The notes beneath the pieces were generated by a model that saw only the letters and a list, made by a program, of their open reading frames with translations, was not told where the DNA came from and did not search any database. From an uncultured Chloroflexota bacterium (GTDB lineage Bacteria; Chloroflexota; Anaerolineae; Anaerolineales; Anaerolineaceae), in the NCBI GenBank assembly GCA_902786265.1, contig CADACE010000011.1:1-64000 (forward strand): 64,000 bases of DNA. Direction: 5' to 3'. Numbering within the stretch: the first letter of the stretch is position 1; every line of letters begins with the position of its first letter. The translations under genes were made by a program, and so were the position numbers. Shown one piece after another: positions 17,652 through 26,201 of this stretch.

Positions 17652-18841
17652 CAGCGCACCCCTTCCTTTCCGGTCAAAGTAATACGTGGATCGATCATTG
17701 TCATCAGCAGGTCGCCGACGAACACCCCCATGATGCCCATTGTTGCGTAAAGCAGCACAATTCCCTGAACAAGGTTCAGGTCATAGCGGCTGATGGCCAT
17801 CGTCAGTTCCGGCCCCATTCCGGGAACCGCGAAAAAGGTTTCGACCAGGAGAGAACCGCCCACTGTCAGCAGAATGGAATAAGGCAGATACTGAGCCAGC
17901 GGAACAAAGGCATTTTTTAAAACGTGTCGGAACATGACCTGACGGGTCGTCAGACCTTTCAGTTTCGCAAGGCGGATATAGTCCTTGTTCAGTTCATCCA
18001 CCATATAACGGCGGGTCCAGAGCATATAGCCGGCTGTGGAACCGATGGAAAGACAAACGATCGGAAGGACCATGGTAAGCCCCGGATTTTTCGCTGTGGC
18101 ATCATAACGCATCGGCAGCCCGAAGAAAGAAGCCCCCGCGATCATGATCACGGTATAAATAACCAGATGCGGCACCGCGTTGACAATGACCGTATAGGCG
18201 GTACCGATGTGGTCAACGATCCGGTCCTTGAACATGGCCTGAAGCACACCGAAAACCACACCCAGAACCAGGGAAATCGCCAGAGAGATGAGCCCGATTT
18301 TCGCGGAAACGGACATCTTGGTGGCAATTACATCGGTCACATATTGGTTCTTTTCCAGCCGGATGCTTTTCCCGAGATTGAATTTCAGCTTTAACTGATA
18401 ATCATCTTTGAGCTTACCCGCAAACGGGTCCTCCCCTTTGGATTTCATCGAAAGATATTTCCAGAGGTTGACCGACTCGATCGTCTTCACCTCTTTGCCT
18501 TTGGCGTTGAAAACCCGAAATTCAAACATATCCCGGAAGAAATCTCCCAGTTGAGCCAAAACAGAGCGGTTAACGTAGCCGGTACCCTGAGCTTCACCGT
18601 GATTGCAGGCTTCACAGGGATGTCCGTCAATAACACCTTTACCGTTGCATTCATGACAGATTTCCATGATACCGAGACGTTCCAGTTTCGCGTATTTCTG
18701 GGCTTCGGTGAATTTCATCAATTCATCTTCCGTGAAGAAATAGTCGCTTGGCATCAGACGGAGCAGGAAAAATACAATACACACAACCAGCAGGATCACA
18801 AGGATCGACTGAAAAAATCGTTTCAGAATGTATTTGACCAT
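17651..18841 (-). CDS. Peptide ABC transporter permease, OppB/DppB type, with Cys4 insertion
   Basis: At 396 residues it is about 80-90 longer than typical OppB. After the first helix (about 10-30) the extracytoplasmic loop carries Cys62-x2-Cys65-x-Gly-x-Gly and Cys76-x2-Cys79, a DnaJ-like zinc-finger pattern, then a further charged stretch to about residue 165. The remaining five helices and the loop around LAKLKGLTTRQVMFRHVLKN are standard. TTTAGG/AAAGGAGG-like sequence precedes the ATG. It pairs with the OppC-type gene; the function of the Cys4 loop is unknown. Confidence 0.87.
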   Translation of the reverse strand: MVKYILKRFFQSILVILLVVCIVFFLLRLMPSDYFFTEDELMKFTEAQKYAKLERLGIMEICHECNGKGVIDGHPCEACNHGEAQGTGYVNRSVLAQLGDFFRDMFEFRVFNAKGKEVKTIESVNLWKYLSMKSKGEDPFAGKLKDDYQLKLKFNLGKSIRLEKNQYVTDVIATKMSVSAKIGLISLAISLVLGVVFGVLQAMFKDRIVDHIGTAYTVIVNAVPHLVIYTVIMIAGASFFGLPMRYDATAKNPGLTMVLPIVCLSIGSTAGYMLWTRRYMVDELNKDYIRLAKLKGLTTRQVMFRHVLKNAFVPLAQYLPYSILLTVGGSLLVETFFAVPGMGPELTMAISRYDLNLVQGIVLLYATMGIMGVFVGDLLMTMIDPRITLTGKEGVR

Positions 18842-18877
18842 GCGTTCTTTCCTCCTTTATGCTCGTAATTTATTTGT

Positions 18878-18943
18878 TAGTCATTAGTCATTAGTCATTA
18901 ATCATCCCCAAAACTAACTGATGGCCACTGACTACTGACTACC
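18878..18943. repeat. Facing heptamer arrays (TAGTCAT / CTGACTA)
   Basis: 18878-18903 holds TTAGTCA-type 7-mers repeated three times. 18926-18943 holds CTGACTA twice. TAGTCA and TGACTA are complementary, so the two arrays can pair. It lies between a binding-protein terminator and the OppB-type gene. Confidence 0.7.
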
Positions 18944-18950
18944 CTTATAT

Positions 18951-18988
18951 AAAAATCCGGGGCAGTCCCTTGAGGGGAACTGCCCCGG
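18951..18988 (-). terminator. Terminator after peptide-binding protein 1
   Basis: The stem CCGGGGCAGT (18957-18966) / ACTGCCCCGG (18979-18988) is followed on the minus strand by ATTTTTATATA. It probably limits read-through into the permease genes. A second small hairpin (CCGGAACA/TGTTCCGG, 19004-19023) lies just before it. Confidence 0.75.
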
Positions 18989-19035
18989 AGGCAGTTCATG
19001 AAACCGGAACAAAACTGTTCCGGAAGGAACGAATA

Positions 19036-20952
19036 TTACTCAGCTGCGTAAGCGGCGGCGTTGGCTTCAGCCTGTTCGGTGGTCAGCAGTTCGGTGCTGG
19101 TGTTCCAGTCGACATAGCGGTAAGCCTGCATACCGTACATGGAATAGACCTTGGAGTAGTTGTCGATCTTGGTCAGTTCCCAGGCGACTTCGTAGGAGCA
19201 CGGGATCACCAGGGCGTGATTCAGGAAGCAGGCTTCAGCCTTTGCGAAGGCGGCGTAGCGGGCATCCATATCATCAGTGATGGCTTTCGCGGCAACAACG
19301 AGATCGGTGAATTCCTGGTAGTCGGCGATCAGATCCGGATCAGTGGCTTCATTGATGTAGCTGTAAGCATTGGAATAGTAAGCAGCGGTATCATCGTAAG
19401 TTTCCTGACCGAGGAAGTTGATCGGGTCAGCGAAGTCAGCGCCCCAACCGTTGATGAAGAAGGAAGCTTTGTGCGGCTTGCGGACTTCATTCGCCAGGGA
19501 GGAGATGTAGGTGTTGGTCTTCAGAACGACATAGTCATCACCCAGACCTTCGCGGAAGATGTTTTCCAGAACCTTCGCGGTCTGAGCAGCGACATCGGAA
19601 CCGCCGGCGATATAGTAGTCAACAGTCACCGGGAAGGTGACGCCCTTGGCGCTCAGTTCTTCCATAGCCTTGGCCTTGTATTCGGCTGCCAGTTCAGGAT
19701 TGACACGGGCGTAGGTTTCGTAGTTGTACTGCAGGCCGAGTTCATCGCGGACCAGCTGGGTGTAATCGGTACCGTCAGAGGTGAAGGATACGCCGTTGCC
19801 GGTATAGCAGAAGTTCTGGCAGCTCAGCGGGTTGATGGAGTTGGTGCGGGCGAAGTAGCCGGTCAGATCGAGACCATAGTACAGGGATTTGCGGAAGTTT
19901 TCGTTAGCAACAGCCAGGTTCCAGTTGGTGTCCGGGGTTTCTCCGTCTTCCAGGTTCTTGTTGTAAACAAGGTGCATCTGGTAGGAGTACTTGGTCGGGC
20001 GGGCTTCAACGAGGTTGGCATTGTATTTGTTGTTCTTGTCGCCATAGATTTCCTGCAGGGTAGCCTGGTCAAGGGAAACGTGATCGAGTTCGCCCTGGTC
20101 CAGCAGCTGGAACGCAACAGAGACGGAGTCAACCATCTTAATGGTGACGGTGTCGAAGCGCTTCACATTGGCATCATTCCAGTAGTTCGGGCTCTTGGTC
20201 AGGACCTTCTGGTTGGTGTATTCGAAATAAGTGACGGTGTAAGCGCCGTTGTACCACATGTCTTCCCAGGTGATATCGCGGTAGCCTTCCACACCGACTT
20301 CTTCGATGAGTTCAGCGGAAAGCGGATACAGGCAGTTGTAGGTAGCAACTGACGGGAAGTACGGCAGGCTGTCAACCAGAGTGTAGGTGATGGTGCCGGC
20401 TTCGTCGTCAACAGCGATGCCAACCAATTCGGCGAATTTGGAATCTGCGTCAGCGGTCAGAGCCCAGGCAGCTTCGGTACCTTCGGATTCGGTCAGTTCT
20501 TTGGTGTAGTTGTAATAAGCTTCTGCACCTTCGATCATTTCCATCGGCATGGAAGCGTTGTAGGAATCGTTCTTCGCGTAGTTCAGAACCCATTCCAAAC
20601 CGGTTGCCCAGTCGGAAGCAACAACGTCAGCCTGAACTTCACCGTCTTTGTCAAACCAGGTCATGCCTTCATTGAGGGTGAAGACCCAGGTCTTACCATT
20701 ATCCGGGCTTTCATAGGACTTTGCGGCGTTGGTCTTCAGATCACCATGGTTGTCGTTGGTCAGAAGGCCATCGAAGCAGTTGGTCAGAACGTTCAGGTCG
20801 GCGGCAGCCTGGGAATAGTGGATGTTCCAGGTTTCCAGTTCACGGGCCTTTGTTTCATAGGTGTTCAGGTTGGTCAGTTCTTCAGCCATTGCCATGGAGA
20901 CAGCACTGAGGATCATGACGAACGCTAACACGACAGCAAGCATTTTTTTCAT
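19036..20952 (-). CDS. Oligopeptide ABC transporter substrate-binding protein (family 5), copy 1
   Basis: The 638-residue protein has a signal peptide (MKKMLAVVLAFVMILSAVSM, cleavage near AMAEE) and no lipobox Cys. It follows the normal SBP family 5 order: N-terminal lobe with NVLTNCFDGLLTNDNHGDLK and KTWVFTLNEGMTWFDKDGE, then the hinge and lobe II, and a C-terminal segment YAAFAKAEACFLNHALVIPC typical of the family end. It is a full-length paralogue of the next gene upstream. GGAGG precedes the ATG, and a consensus promoter lies at 20998-21026. It probably captures peptides for the OppBC-DF system that follows. Confidence 0.9.
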   Translation of the reverse strand: MKKMLAVVLAFVMILSAVSMAMAEELTNLNTYETKARELETWNIHYSQAAADLNVLTNCFDGLLTNDNHGDLKTNAAKSYESPDNGKTWVFTLNEGMTWFDKDGEVQADVVASDWATGLEWVLNYAKNDSYNASMPMEMIEGAEAYYNYTKELTESEGTEAAWALTADADSKFAELVGIAVDDEAGTITYTLVDSLPYFPSVATYNCLYPLSAELIEEVGVEGYRDITWEDMWYNGAYTVTYFEYTNQKVLTKSPNYWNDANVKRFDTVTIKMVDSVSVAFQLLDQGELDHVSLDQATLQEIYGDKNNKYNANLVEARPTKYSYQMHLVYNKNLEDGETPDTNWNLAVANENFRKSLYYGLDLTGYFARTNSINPLSCQNFCYTGNGVSFTSDGTDYTQLVRDELGLQYNYETYARVNPELAAEYKAKAMEELSAKGVTFPVTVDYYIAGGSDVAAQTAKVLENIFREGLGDDYVVLKTNTYISSLANEVRKPHKASFFINGWGADFADPINFLGQETYDDTAAYYSNAYSYINEATDPDLIADYQEFTDLVVAAKAITDDMDARYAAFAKAEACFLNHALVIPCSYEVAWELTKIDNYSKVYSMYGMQAYRYVDWNTSTELLTTEQAEANAAAYAAE

Positions 20953-20977
20953 ATTTATTCCTCCAAATCAAAATATG

Positions 20978-20990
20978 ACATTTAAAATGT
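20978..20990. promoter_or_regulatory. ACATTT-N-AAATGT palindrome at the start site of copy 1
   Basis: A 13-bp inverted repeat lies immediately downstream of the predicted start point of peptide-binding protein 1. The position suits a repressor operator. No matching site is seen before copy 2, and the regulator is unknown. Confidence 0.3.
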
Positions 20991-20997
20991 TCTCATT

Positions 20998-21026
20998 ATT
21001 TTACCGTTTTCATAAAATGACGTCAA
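20998..21026 (-). promoter_or_regulatory. Promoter of peptide-binding protein 1
   Basis: Minus strand: -35 TTGACG (21026-21021), 17-bp spacer, -10 TAAAAT (21003-20998). It is identical in both hexamers and spacing to the promoter of paralogue copy 2. Confidence 0.75.
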
Positions 21027-21082
21027 GAATTTTTTAAAAATGAATAATATACGATATTTTTTGATAATCAGCGGTCAGTGAA

Positions 21083-21116
21083 CAAAAAACGGGACAGCGT
21101 TGATACTGTCCCGTTT
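21083..21116 (-). terminator. Terminator after peptide-binding protein 2
   Basis: The stem AACGGGACAG / CTGTCCCGTT with an 8-base loop is followed on the minus strand by GTTTTTTG. Copy 2 is therefore a separate transcript from copy 1. Confidence 0.85.
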
Positions 21117-21137
21117 CAGCGAATCGTAATTTAATGA

Positions 21138-23054
21138 TTATTCAGCAGCCCAGGCGGCGGCGTTCGCGGCAGCTTCGGCGGTGGTCAGCGGTTCGGTGCT
21201 GACTTCCCAATTCGCGTAACGATAAGTCTGCATACCGTACATGGCATAAACACAGCTGTAGTCATTGATCTTGGTCAATTCCCAATTGATCTCATAGTGG
21301 GTCGGGATGACAAGAGCGTGATCGAGGAAGCAGGCTTCGGCTTTCGCGAAAGCGGCATAACGGGCATCCAGGTCATCGATGATGGCATCAGCAGCTTTGA
21401 CCAGTTCGGTGAACTCTTCATAAGCGGCGATCAGATCCGGATCGGTAGTCTCATTGATGTGGCTGTAAACAGTGGAGAAATAAGCGGAAGTATCGTTGTA
21501 AGTCTCCTGTCCGAGGAAGTTGATCGGGTCCGCAAAGTCAGCACCCCATCCGGTTTTGTAGAAGGATGCTTTCCGCGGTGTGCGGACTTCGTTCCCGATA
21601 GAAGAAATATAGGTGTTGGCGGTCAGAACAACGAAATCATCACCCAGCCCTTCACTGAAGATGTTTTGCAGTACCTTTGCGGTCTGGGCTTCCACATCAT
21701 CGGAACCGTTGAAGTAGTAATCCACATTAACAGGGAAAGTGACACCCTTGGCGGTAAGCTCTTCGATGGCTTTTGCCTTGTATTCTGCAGCCGCTTCGGG
21801 ATCATAACGGTTGTAGACCGTGTAATCATAATCAACACCCATTTCATCACGCACCAGTTTTGTGTAATCCGTACCGTCAGAGGTAAAGGAAACGCCATTC
21901 CCGGTGTAAACATAGTTCTGGCAGTTCAGCGGATTGATGGCATTGACACGGGCAAAATAATCTGTCAGATCAAGACCGTAATACAGCGCCTTGCGGAAAT
22001 TTTCATTGGCGATCGCCAGGTTCCAGTTGGTATCGGGTGTGGTGCCGTCTGCGAGGTTCTTGGCAAAATCAAAGTGGAAGTGATACGCGTACTTGGTCGG
22101 GCGCATTTCAACGAGATAGTTGTGATATTTATGATTTTCGTCTCTGTAGATTTCCTGCAGTGTTGCCTGGTCCAGTGAAACATGATCCAGTTCTCCCTGA
22201 TCAAACAGCTGGTAAGCGACCGCGTTGGAATCGACGATCTTCACTGTGATGGAATCAAGGCGGTTCACATTGGCATCGTTCCAATAATTCGGGCTCTTGG
22301 TGAAGACCTTCTGGTTGTCATATTCAAAATACGTGATCGTATACGGACCGGAATACCACATATCTTCCCAGGTCACATCACGGAAACCTTCAACACCGTA
22401 TTCTTCAATAAACGCGGCTGAAAGCGGGTACAGGCAGTTATAAGTGGCAACTGACGGGAAGTAAGGGAGTTTGTCGATGAGTGTGTAAGTGATCGTGCCG
22501 GCTTCGTCGTCACAATCAATACCGACCAATTCATCAAATTTGGAACCGGCTTCGGCAGTCAGCGCCCAGGCGGCTTCGTTGCCTTCTGTGGTTGCAAGTT
22601 CCTTTGTGTAATCATAATATGCCTGCGCACCGGCGATCATCTGGTTCGGCATGGAAGTGTTGTAAGAATCGTTCTTTGCGTAATTCAGCACCCATTCCAG
22701 GCCAGTTGCCCAGTCGGAAGCCAGAACATCAGCCTGATATTCACCGTCTTTGTTGAACCAGGTCATACCTTCATTCAATGTGAAGACCCAGGTCTGTCCG
22801 TCATCGGTGGTTTCATAAGATTTTGCCGCGTTCAGCTGCATGTTCCCATGATTGTCATTGGTCATCAATCCGTCGACCAGGTTAACCAGCACATTGTTGC
22901 TTGCGGCCCACTGGGAATAGAGAACATTCCAGGTGTCAACTTCACGGCCGCGGGTCTCATAAGAGACAAGATCCTTTTTTTCCGCTGCTGACGCCATTGT
23001 GAAGGCAGAAAGAAGCAGAAGCATCGACAATACGATTAACAGCATCTTTTTCAT
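21138..23054 (-). CDS. Oligopeptide ABC transporter substrate-binding protein (family 5), copy 2
   Basis: It encodes 638 residues when started at ATG 23054, exactly the length of copy 1. A longer frame begins upstream of the promoter and is not used. The signal peptide is MKKMLLIVLSMLLLLSAFTM with cleavage near ASAAE and no lipobox. Nearly every block of copy 1 is present (FNKDGEYQADVLASDWATGL, WGADFADPINFLGQETY), so this is a tandem duplication with moderate divergence. Its own promoter (23093-23121) and terminator suggest independent expression, perhaps for a different peptide range using the same permease. Confidence 0.9.
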   Translation of the reverse strand: MKKMLLIVLSMLLLLSAFTMASAAEKKDLVSYETRGREVDTWNVLYSQWAASNNVLVNLVDGLMTNDNHGNMQLNAAKSYETTDDGQTWVFTLNEGMTWFNKDGEYQADVLASDWATGLEWVLNYAKNDSYNTSMPNQMIAGAQAYYDYTKELATTEGNEAAWALTAEAGSKFDELVGIDCDDEAGTITYTLIDKLPYFPSVATYNCLYPLSAAFIEEYGVEGFRDVTWEDMWYSGPYTITYFEYDNQKVFTKSPNYWNDANVNRLDSITVKIVDSNAVAYQLFDQGELDHVSLDQATLQEIYRDENHKYHNYLVEMRPTKYAYHFHFDFAKNLADGTTPDTNWNLAIANENFRKALYYGLDLTDYFARVNAINPLNCQNYVYTGNGVSFTSDGTDYTKLVRDEMGVDYDYTVYNRYDPEAAAEYKAKAIEELTAKGVTFPVNVDYYFNGSDDVEAQTAKVLQNIFSEGLGDDFVVLTANTYISSIGNEVRTPRKASFYKTGWGADFADPINFLGQETYNDTSAYFSTVYSHINETTDPDLIAAYEEFTELVKAADAIIDDLDARYAAFAKAEACFLDHALVIPTHYEINWELTKINDYSCVYAMYGMQTYRYANWEVSTEPLTTAEAAANAAAWAAE

Positions 23055-23092
23055 AATAATAAGTTCTCCTGAAAGAGTGAAAATTTCATGTG

Positions 23093-23121
23093 ATTTTACC
23101 TTGCCGGTTTTCATGCGTCAA
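23093..23121 (-). promoter_or_regulatory. Promoter of peptide-binding protein 2
   Basis: Minus strand: -35 TTGACG (23121-23116), 17-bp spacer, -10 TAAAAT (23098-23093), about 40 bases before the ATG. This fixes the start at 23054. Confidence 0.75.
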
Positions 23122-23547
23122 GATTGAAACAGGGAAAAAATGATTCAGACATAATCCAATATGAAGGGAAAGGAATACATCAATAAGATCACATAATCAC
23201 ATCAGGAGCTTCGCTCCCATTGTCAACATCAGCTCTTCCGAGGGATGTTTTTTCAGTTTTTTATAAGCTGCACATCAGCGCAGTGACAATTGTAAGAATA
23301 CGGGGGTGCCGGGGCGCACGCGTTACCTTGCTCAGCTCGTGCGCCCCGGCTGATAAAAACAAGACGCGGACCATTACTTCGGCAGGCAGCTGCCGCTCGT
23401 TCCGCGCCTGCTGCGAAGCAGCATACCCGCTTATATATTATTTCAAGGTACTTGCTTTCTTCACGCATCTCATCATGTTTTCATCTGTTAACTTTTCGAT
23501 AAAATATATGTAAAATCTGATAAAATTGAAAAACAGAAGAGGGCAAC
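23122..23547. other. Gap between divergent importers with GC-rich hairpins
   Basis: No convincing gene. The main structure is a perfect 13-bp stem GCCGGGGCGCACG (23308-23320) / CGTGCGCCCCGGC (23338-23350), followed by smaller inverted repeats (GGCAG-N3-CTGCC around 23382, CTGCT-N4-AGCAG around 23409) up to about 23430. The GC-rich block contrasts with AT-rich flanks. It could be a structured RNA or a repeat remnant. Confidence 0.4.
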
Positions 23548-23964
23548 TTGAAAAAAATCAAAGAGATCTATGAACCTTATATGCTCCGCCCGATGATCTA
23601 CATGACCTTTACCCGTTTTGTACTGGCTTTGTTCATCACGCTGCTGGCGGATTTTTTCATTTCGCAAAATGTCGGGCATTCCGTGAAAAAAAACGGATTT
23701 TTCATTTGTGCCTTTGTGTTCGCACTGCTTGCCGTGATCGCCTGGCTGCGGCTGGACGGAGTAAAGCTGCCGCAGCTCATGATGATGCGGATCAACCCTT
23801 CCAAAAAACCTTCCCGCATGTACGGCGATATGATCGATCATATTGAGGAACGTCCGGGAATCGCTTTCGACGACCTTGATGACAGAGAAAAGGATATCTG
23901 CATTCTGGCAGCGAACCTCTTTTGCTGTTTTGTCTTCCTGCTGACCGCCCTGATATTGAAATAA
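23548..23964 (+). CDS. Small membrane protein of unknown function
   Basis: The 138-residue product is read from a TTG start with GAGGG-like sequence just before it. Three hydrophobic segments are visible (about residues 20-40, 50-67 and 118-137), with a basic, then acidic, cytoplasmic loop between the second and third (INPSKKPSRM, then HIEERPGIAFDDLDDREKD). I do not recognise a family. It lies between two divergent peptide importers but has its own gap on each side. Confidence 0.6.
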   Translation: MKKIKEIYEPYMLRPMIYMTFTRFVLALFITLLADFFISQNVGHSVKKNGFFICAFVFALLAVIAWLRLDGVKLPQLMMMRINPSKKPSRMYGDMIDHIEERPGIAFDDLDDREKDICILAANLFCCFVFLLTALILK

Positions 23965-24199
23965 TCTTTTTACTTGATTGTGCTAAAGTAATGAAAGAGT
24001 GATCCGAACCCTTTTTAAACAGAAAAGTGTGGTATATTATTCAACCGTAGAAATTTTTATAAGATCATATACATATTTAAGAAAAAGAGTTTCCGGTTTT
24101 GAGACGAGAATTATTCGAAAGCAACATCTATCCCATGACAGCGGTTTCAGATAACTGCTGCCGTGTTTTTTCAGTTATTAACAGGAGGTGAGACACATT

Positions 24200-25111
24200 A
24201 TGCTGCGATATTTTGTAAAACGCATTTTACTGGCTATCGTTACTGTGTTCATCATCATCACGATCACATTTTTTGCGATGAATGCGATTCCGGGCGGTCC
24301 GTTCGCATCGGAAAAAGCCCCTTCCGCAGCTGTGAAAGCGGTGCTTGAAGAGCGATACAATCTGGACAAACCCGTAGGCGAACAATTCATTTTATATCTG
24401 AGAAACATTCTTCACGGAGACTTTGGAGTTTCATTAAAGACCGGCCGTCCGATCACAACGGTGATCACGGAATCCTTCGGCATTTCCGCCCGGCTCGGGC
24501 TCATGGCAGCGGTTGTCGCTGTGGTGTTCGGACTGACATTCGGAAGCATCGCGGCTCTGACCCGCAGCGGTATTTCTGACCGTCTGATCATTTTCTTCAC
24601 AACGCTGCTGGTCTCGGTCCCGAGTTTTGTGCTGGCGACCCTGCTGCTCCTGATTTTCTGCCTCCAGCTGAAATGGTTCCCCGTGTGGAGTTCGACAAGT
24701 CCGAACTATGTGCTGCCGGTCATTTCCCTGGCAATGTCCCCGATGGCTTATATCACCCGCCTGACAAAATCTTCCATGCTCGATGTACTGGGTCAGGACT
24801 ATATCCGCACCGCGGTTTCCAAGGGTGTCTCCCAGTTCTGGGTAGTTGCCAAGCACGCGCTCCGCAACGCGCTGATCCCGGTCATTACATATGTCGGGCC
24901 GATGGTCGCTTACATTATTACCGGGTCCCTGGTCGTGGAATCGGTCTTCACGATTGGCGGACTGGGCGGCAAATTTGTATCTTCCATCAATAACCAGGAT
25001 TACCCGATGATCATGGCCACCACCATTTTCCTGGCGGTTTTGATGGTCATTGCCACACTGGTTTCTGATCTGGTATACAAACTGGTCGATCCGCGGATCA
25101 CCTTTGATTAG
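24200..25111 (+). CDS. Peptide ABC transporter permease, OppB type (second system)
   Basis: The 303-residue permease begins MLRYFVKRILLAIVTVF. ATG 24200 is chosen because AGGAGGTG lies 10 bases upstream. It has normal OppB length and the features NAIPGGPF after the first helix, LGQDYIRTAVSKGVSQFWVVAKHALRNALIP in the coupling loop, and ESVFTIGGLG. Unlike the first system's OppB it has no cysteine insertion. It is the first gene of a five-gene peptide importer cluster. Confidence 0.9.
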   Translation: MLRYFVKRILLAIVTVFIIITITFFAMNAIPGGPFASEKAPSAAVKAVLEERYNLDKPVGEQFILYLRNILHGDFGVSLKTGRPITTVITESFGISARLGLMAAVVAVVFGLTFGSIAALTRSGISDRLIIFFTTLLVSVPSFVLATLLLLIFCLQLKWFPVWSSTSPNYVLPVISLAMSPMAYITRLTKSSMLDVLGQDYIRTAVSKGVSQFWVVAKHALRNALIPVITYVGPMVAYIITGSLVVESVFTIGGLGGKFVSSINNQDYPMIMATTIFLAVLMVIATLVSDLVYKLVDPRITFD

Positions 25112-25124
25112 GAGGAGCTCAAAC

Positions 25125-26198
25125 ATGGAAGAAAACAGAGAATTCCCGAAAAAACAATTATTGAGCCTCCAACTGGATCTTTCCAAATTTGACCGGGTTT
25201 CGGATGAGGAAAAAGCGCAGGCTGTGATCATGCGCGAATCCACCACCTTTTTCAAAGACGGTATGCGCAAACTGCGGAAGAACCCGCTCGCGATGGGCAG
25301 CCTTGTAGTTCTGGTTTTGATCATTCTGCTCATCGTCTTTGCCCCGAAGGTCGTGCCTTACAGCTATGACCAGATGATCACCGTGGACGGCAAACGGGAC
25401 AAAACAGCCAAAAACCTGGCACCGTTTACCTATTCCAAGAATGAACAGGCGGCCATAGCCAAAGGCGAGGAAATCTTCCCGCATATTTTCGGAACAGATG
25501 AGCTTTGCCGTGATTATTTTATGCGCGTGATCTACGGGACCCGGGTCTCCCTCTCGGTCGGTCTCTTCGCGAGTCTGATCGTTTTGGTCATCGGGCTGCT
25601 TTACGGCTCCATCTCCGGTTACGCGGGCGGCAAAGTGGATATCATCATGATGCGTATCGTGGATATCATTTACTCCCTTCCGGACACACTGATGGTCATT
25701 CTGCTTTCAGTGATCCTTTCCACCGTCCTGACAGACAAGCTGAAAGGGACAATTTTCCAGAAGCTTGGCGTGAACATGATCAGCCTGTTCATTGTATTCG
25801 GGCTGCTTTACTGGGTCGGGATGGCACGCCTGGTCCGCGGTCAGATCCTGACCATTAAAAATAATGAATATATTCTCGCAGCCAAGGCATTGGGATCAGG
25901 TTCCGCGCGTATCATCCTGAAGCATATCCTGCCGAACTGTATGAGCGTGATCTTTATTTCGACCGCTTTGCAGGTACCTTCCGCGATCTTCACGGAAAGC
26001 TACCTTTCCTTTATCGGTCTGGGTGTGCAGGCGCCGATGCCTTCACTTGGTTCATTAGCGAACGCAGCCCGCGGCGGCCTTTCCAGTTATCCTTACAAAC
26101 TGGTCTTCCCGGCGGTTATGATTTGTCTGATCGTGCTGTCCTGCAACCTGCTCGGCGACGGGCTGCGCGATGCCTTTGACCCGAAATTGAGGAGGTAA
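25125..26198 (+). CDS. Peptide ABC transporter permease, OppC type (second system)
   Basis: It encodes 357 residues from ATG 25125, preceded by GGAGGAG. A long cytoplasmic N-terminus (about 60 residues) precedes the first helix. FGTDELCRDYFMRVIYGTRVSLSVG and the coupling loop YILAAKALGSGSARIILKHILPNCM are typical of OppC. It starts 13 bases after OppB. Confidence 0.9.
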   Translation: MEENREFPKKQLLSLQLDLSKFDRVSDEEKAQAVIMRESTTFFKDGMRKLRKNPLAMGSLVVLVLIILLIVFAPKVVPYSYDQMITVDGKRDKTAKNLAPFTYSKNEQAAIAKGEEIFPHIFGTDELCRDYFMRVIYGTRVSLSVGLFASLIVLVIGLLYGSISGYAGGKVDIIMMRIVDIIYSLPDTLMVILLSVILSTVLTDKLKGTIFQKLGVNMISLFIVFGLLYWVGMARLVRGQILTIKNNEYILAAKALGSGSARIILKHILPNCMSVIFISTALQVPSAIFTESYLSFIGLGVQAPMPSLGSLANAARGGLSSYPYKLVFPAVMICLIVLSCNLLGDGLRDAFDPKLRR

Positions 26199-26201
26199 GC
26201 G

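Noticed and set aside
14716..17750. Long plus-strand frames of 585 and 426 codons
   Set aside because: They are antisense to the fused ATPase and OppC genes, which have full motif sets; the His/Asp-rich composition is typical of shadow frames.
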